A stretch of 6,357 bases of DNA from CAYUWM01 sp964448395. Lineage in GTDB: Bacteria; Chloroflexota; Dehalococcoidia; E44-bin15. The notes under the pieces are model-generated. The model was given only the letters and a program-made list of their open reading frames with translations. It was not told where the DNA came from and searched no databases. Location of the stretch: positions 1 through 6,357 of the forward strand of contig CAYUWM010000072.1 in NCBI GenBank assembly GCA_964448395.1, in the 5' to 3' direction. The translations under genes were made by a program, and so were the position numbers. This document shows, one piece after another, positions 5,815 to 6,357 of the stretch (the stretch's first letter is position 1; the number at the start of each line of letters is the position of its first letter).

Positions 5815-6240
5815 ATGGGATTAGTACTAGGATCGCAGGAGCTGGTGGATGCGATTGCGAAAAGGCAGAAGGAAGACCCCGAATTCCGCAAAACCATGAA
5901 GGGGCTGAGTGTCAATATCCTTTTTGCCGCCACCGACTGCCCGGGGAACGAGGACCGACAGTATGCCATCAAGATCGAAAACGGGGAGTTCACCGGTGTC
6001 GGGGTGGAGATTGAGCCTGCACCCAGCAAGCTGAGGGAGCCCTCATTCAACAAAGAGGAATTCGATTACAAGGCCATCGGAGATTATAAGTCCTTCTCCG
6101 GGCTGTTACGCAGGGAGATTGACCTGCTGGAATGGATCGCCAAAGTAAAGCTGGAGGGGGATTTCGGCAAATCGATATCGCAGCTTACCAGATTGACCGG
6201 GTTTCTGGACGTCCTGTCCACGATGGACCTCGAGCTATAA
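5815..6240 (+). CDS. SCP2-like sterol/lipid-binding domain protein, array gene 8
   Basis: A 141-residue protein, last intact member. The first half is of the cysteine-loop type (DCPGNEDRQ, 41-49, and IENGEFT, 54-60), while FDYKAIGDY (83-91) resembles genes 5-7. This mix is compatible with recombination between copies or with retained ancestral residues. The usual NGK/TGK turn is replaced by LRRE (98-101), and the last helix carries TRLTGFLDVL where most others have GF(I/V)xF. It ends MDLEL instead of a form like IEP. EPAPSKLR (67-74) and KVKLEGD (110-116) remain. TAGGAG lies upstream of the ATG. Its TAA stop is followed in the same frame by a further array-like C-terminus. Confidence 0.85.
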   Translation: MGLVLGSQELVDAIAKRQKEDPEFRKTMKGLSVNILFAATDCPGNEDRQYAIKIENGEFTGVGVEIEPAPSKLREPSFNKEEFDYKAIGDYKSFSGLLRREIDLLEWIAKVKLEGDFGKSISQLTRLTGFLDVLSTMDLEL

Positions 6241-6249
6241 CAAACGATA

Positions 6250-6291
6250 TGCTTACTCGATCTCTTGGCCTCGATGGGACTGGAGCCCTGA
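6250..6291 (+). pseudogene. C-terminal remnant of a ninth SCP2-like copy
   Basis: The codons from 6250 to the TGA at 6289-6291 read CLLDLLASMGLEP, which lines up with the array C-termini GFVEYLSSMGIEP (gene 2) and GFLDVLSTMDLEL (gene 8), stop codon included. It lies in the same frame as gene 8, 9 bases after its stop. No Shine-Dalgarno or N-terminal part is present, so it is probably the 3' scar of a deletion between tandem copies. Being only 13 residues, chance or stop-codon readthrough cannot be excluded. Confidence 0.55.
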
Positions 6292-6299
6292 GGTAAAGC

Positions 6300-6357
<58 letters not shown>

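Larger units (their letters stand above)
2543..6291 (+). repeat. tandem array of eight SCP2-like paralogues plus a ninth-copy remnant
   Basis: Eight same-strand genes begin at 2543, 3002, 3470, 3933, 4403, 4864, 5348 and 5815, so the unit length is 459-484 bases. Gaps are 36, 42, 37, 44, 35, 58 and 38 bases. The proteins align along their whole length almost without gaps. In gene 2 numbering all share KGL (29-31), P43 and D47 in the loop, PS (70-71), R74 and GD (115-116). This is gene amplification rather than a CRISPR-like or short repeat. Confidence 0.95.

Noticed and set aside
2543..6240. CRISPR-like or satellite repeat explanation of the periodic signal
   Set aside because: The period is a whole gene (about 460-480 bases), divergence is protein-like with silent changes, and every unit has a start, stop and ribosome site.
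6268..6293. Terminator-like pairing CCTC...GGG/CCC...GAGG after gene 8
   Set aside because: The stem is interrupted by an unequal internal loop and has no T-run, so I do not call a terminator; none is visible between the array and the converging tRNA.

Overview
The window looks like chromosomal DNA from an anaerobic bacterium with moderately high GC. The combination of a bacterial FtsH, a DUF3786 protein, a GreA-type factor with an extra N-terminal domain, and a cluster of SCP2-like proteins suggests Chloroflexota, perhaps near Dehalococcoidia. That is inference from gene content, with moderate confidence; no marker gene in the window settles it.

Layout. Positions 1-892 (minus strand) hold the N-terminal 297 codons of the membrane AAA protease FtsH, cut by the window edge before its protease domain. 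Positions 893-1006 form a compact divergent promoter region with a sigma70-type promoter for each side. Positions 1007-1630 encode a DUF3786 protein. It overlaps by 4 bases (ATGA) a gene at 1627-2418 that joins a recombinase-like SAM (core-binding) domain to a complete GreA/GreB transcript-cleavage factor. A 124-base gap follows, containing a good extended -10 promoter at 2484-2510.

From 2543 to 6240 the plus strand is filled by eight consecutive paralogous genes of 140-142 codons. Their repeat period is about 459-484 bases, their gaps are 35-58 bases, and each has its own Shine-Dalgarno. All eight products read as single-domain SCP2 (sterol carrier protein 2)-like lipid-binding proteins without signal peptides or membrane segments. 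In-frame after the eighth gene, 6250-6291 encodes what looks like the last residues of a ninth copy. A tRNA-Pro(GGG) on the minus strand converges on the array from 6300 and runs off the right edge.

How the parts may work together. The SCP2 array is most simply one operon read from the promoter at 2484-2510, making a family of soluble carriers or binding proteins for lipids or another hydrophobic ligand. The paralogues fall into two loop types, DCPGxEDR and (D/E)(A/N)P(G/D)G. They range from a pair with 37-46 base identical DNA tracts (genes 2 and 3) to strongly diverged end copies, so the family seems to be still duplicating and losing copies. The ligand and the reason for eight copies are unknown; this array is the most unusual thing in the window.
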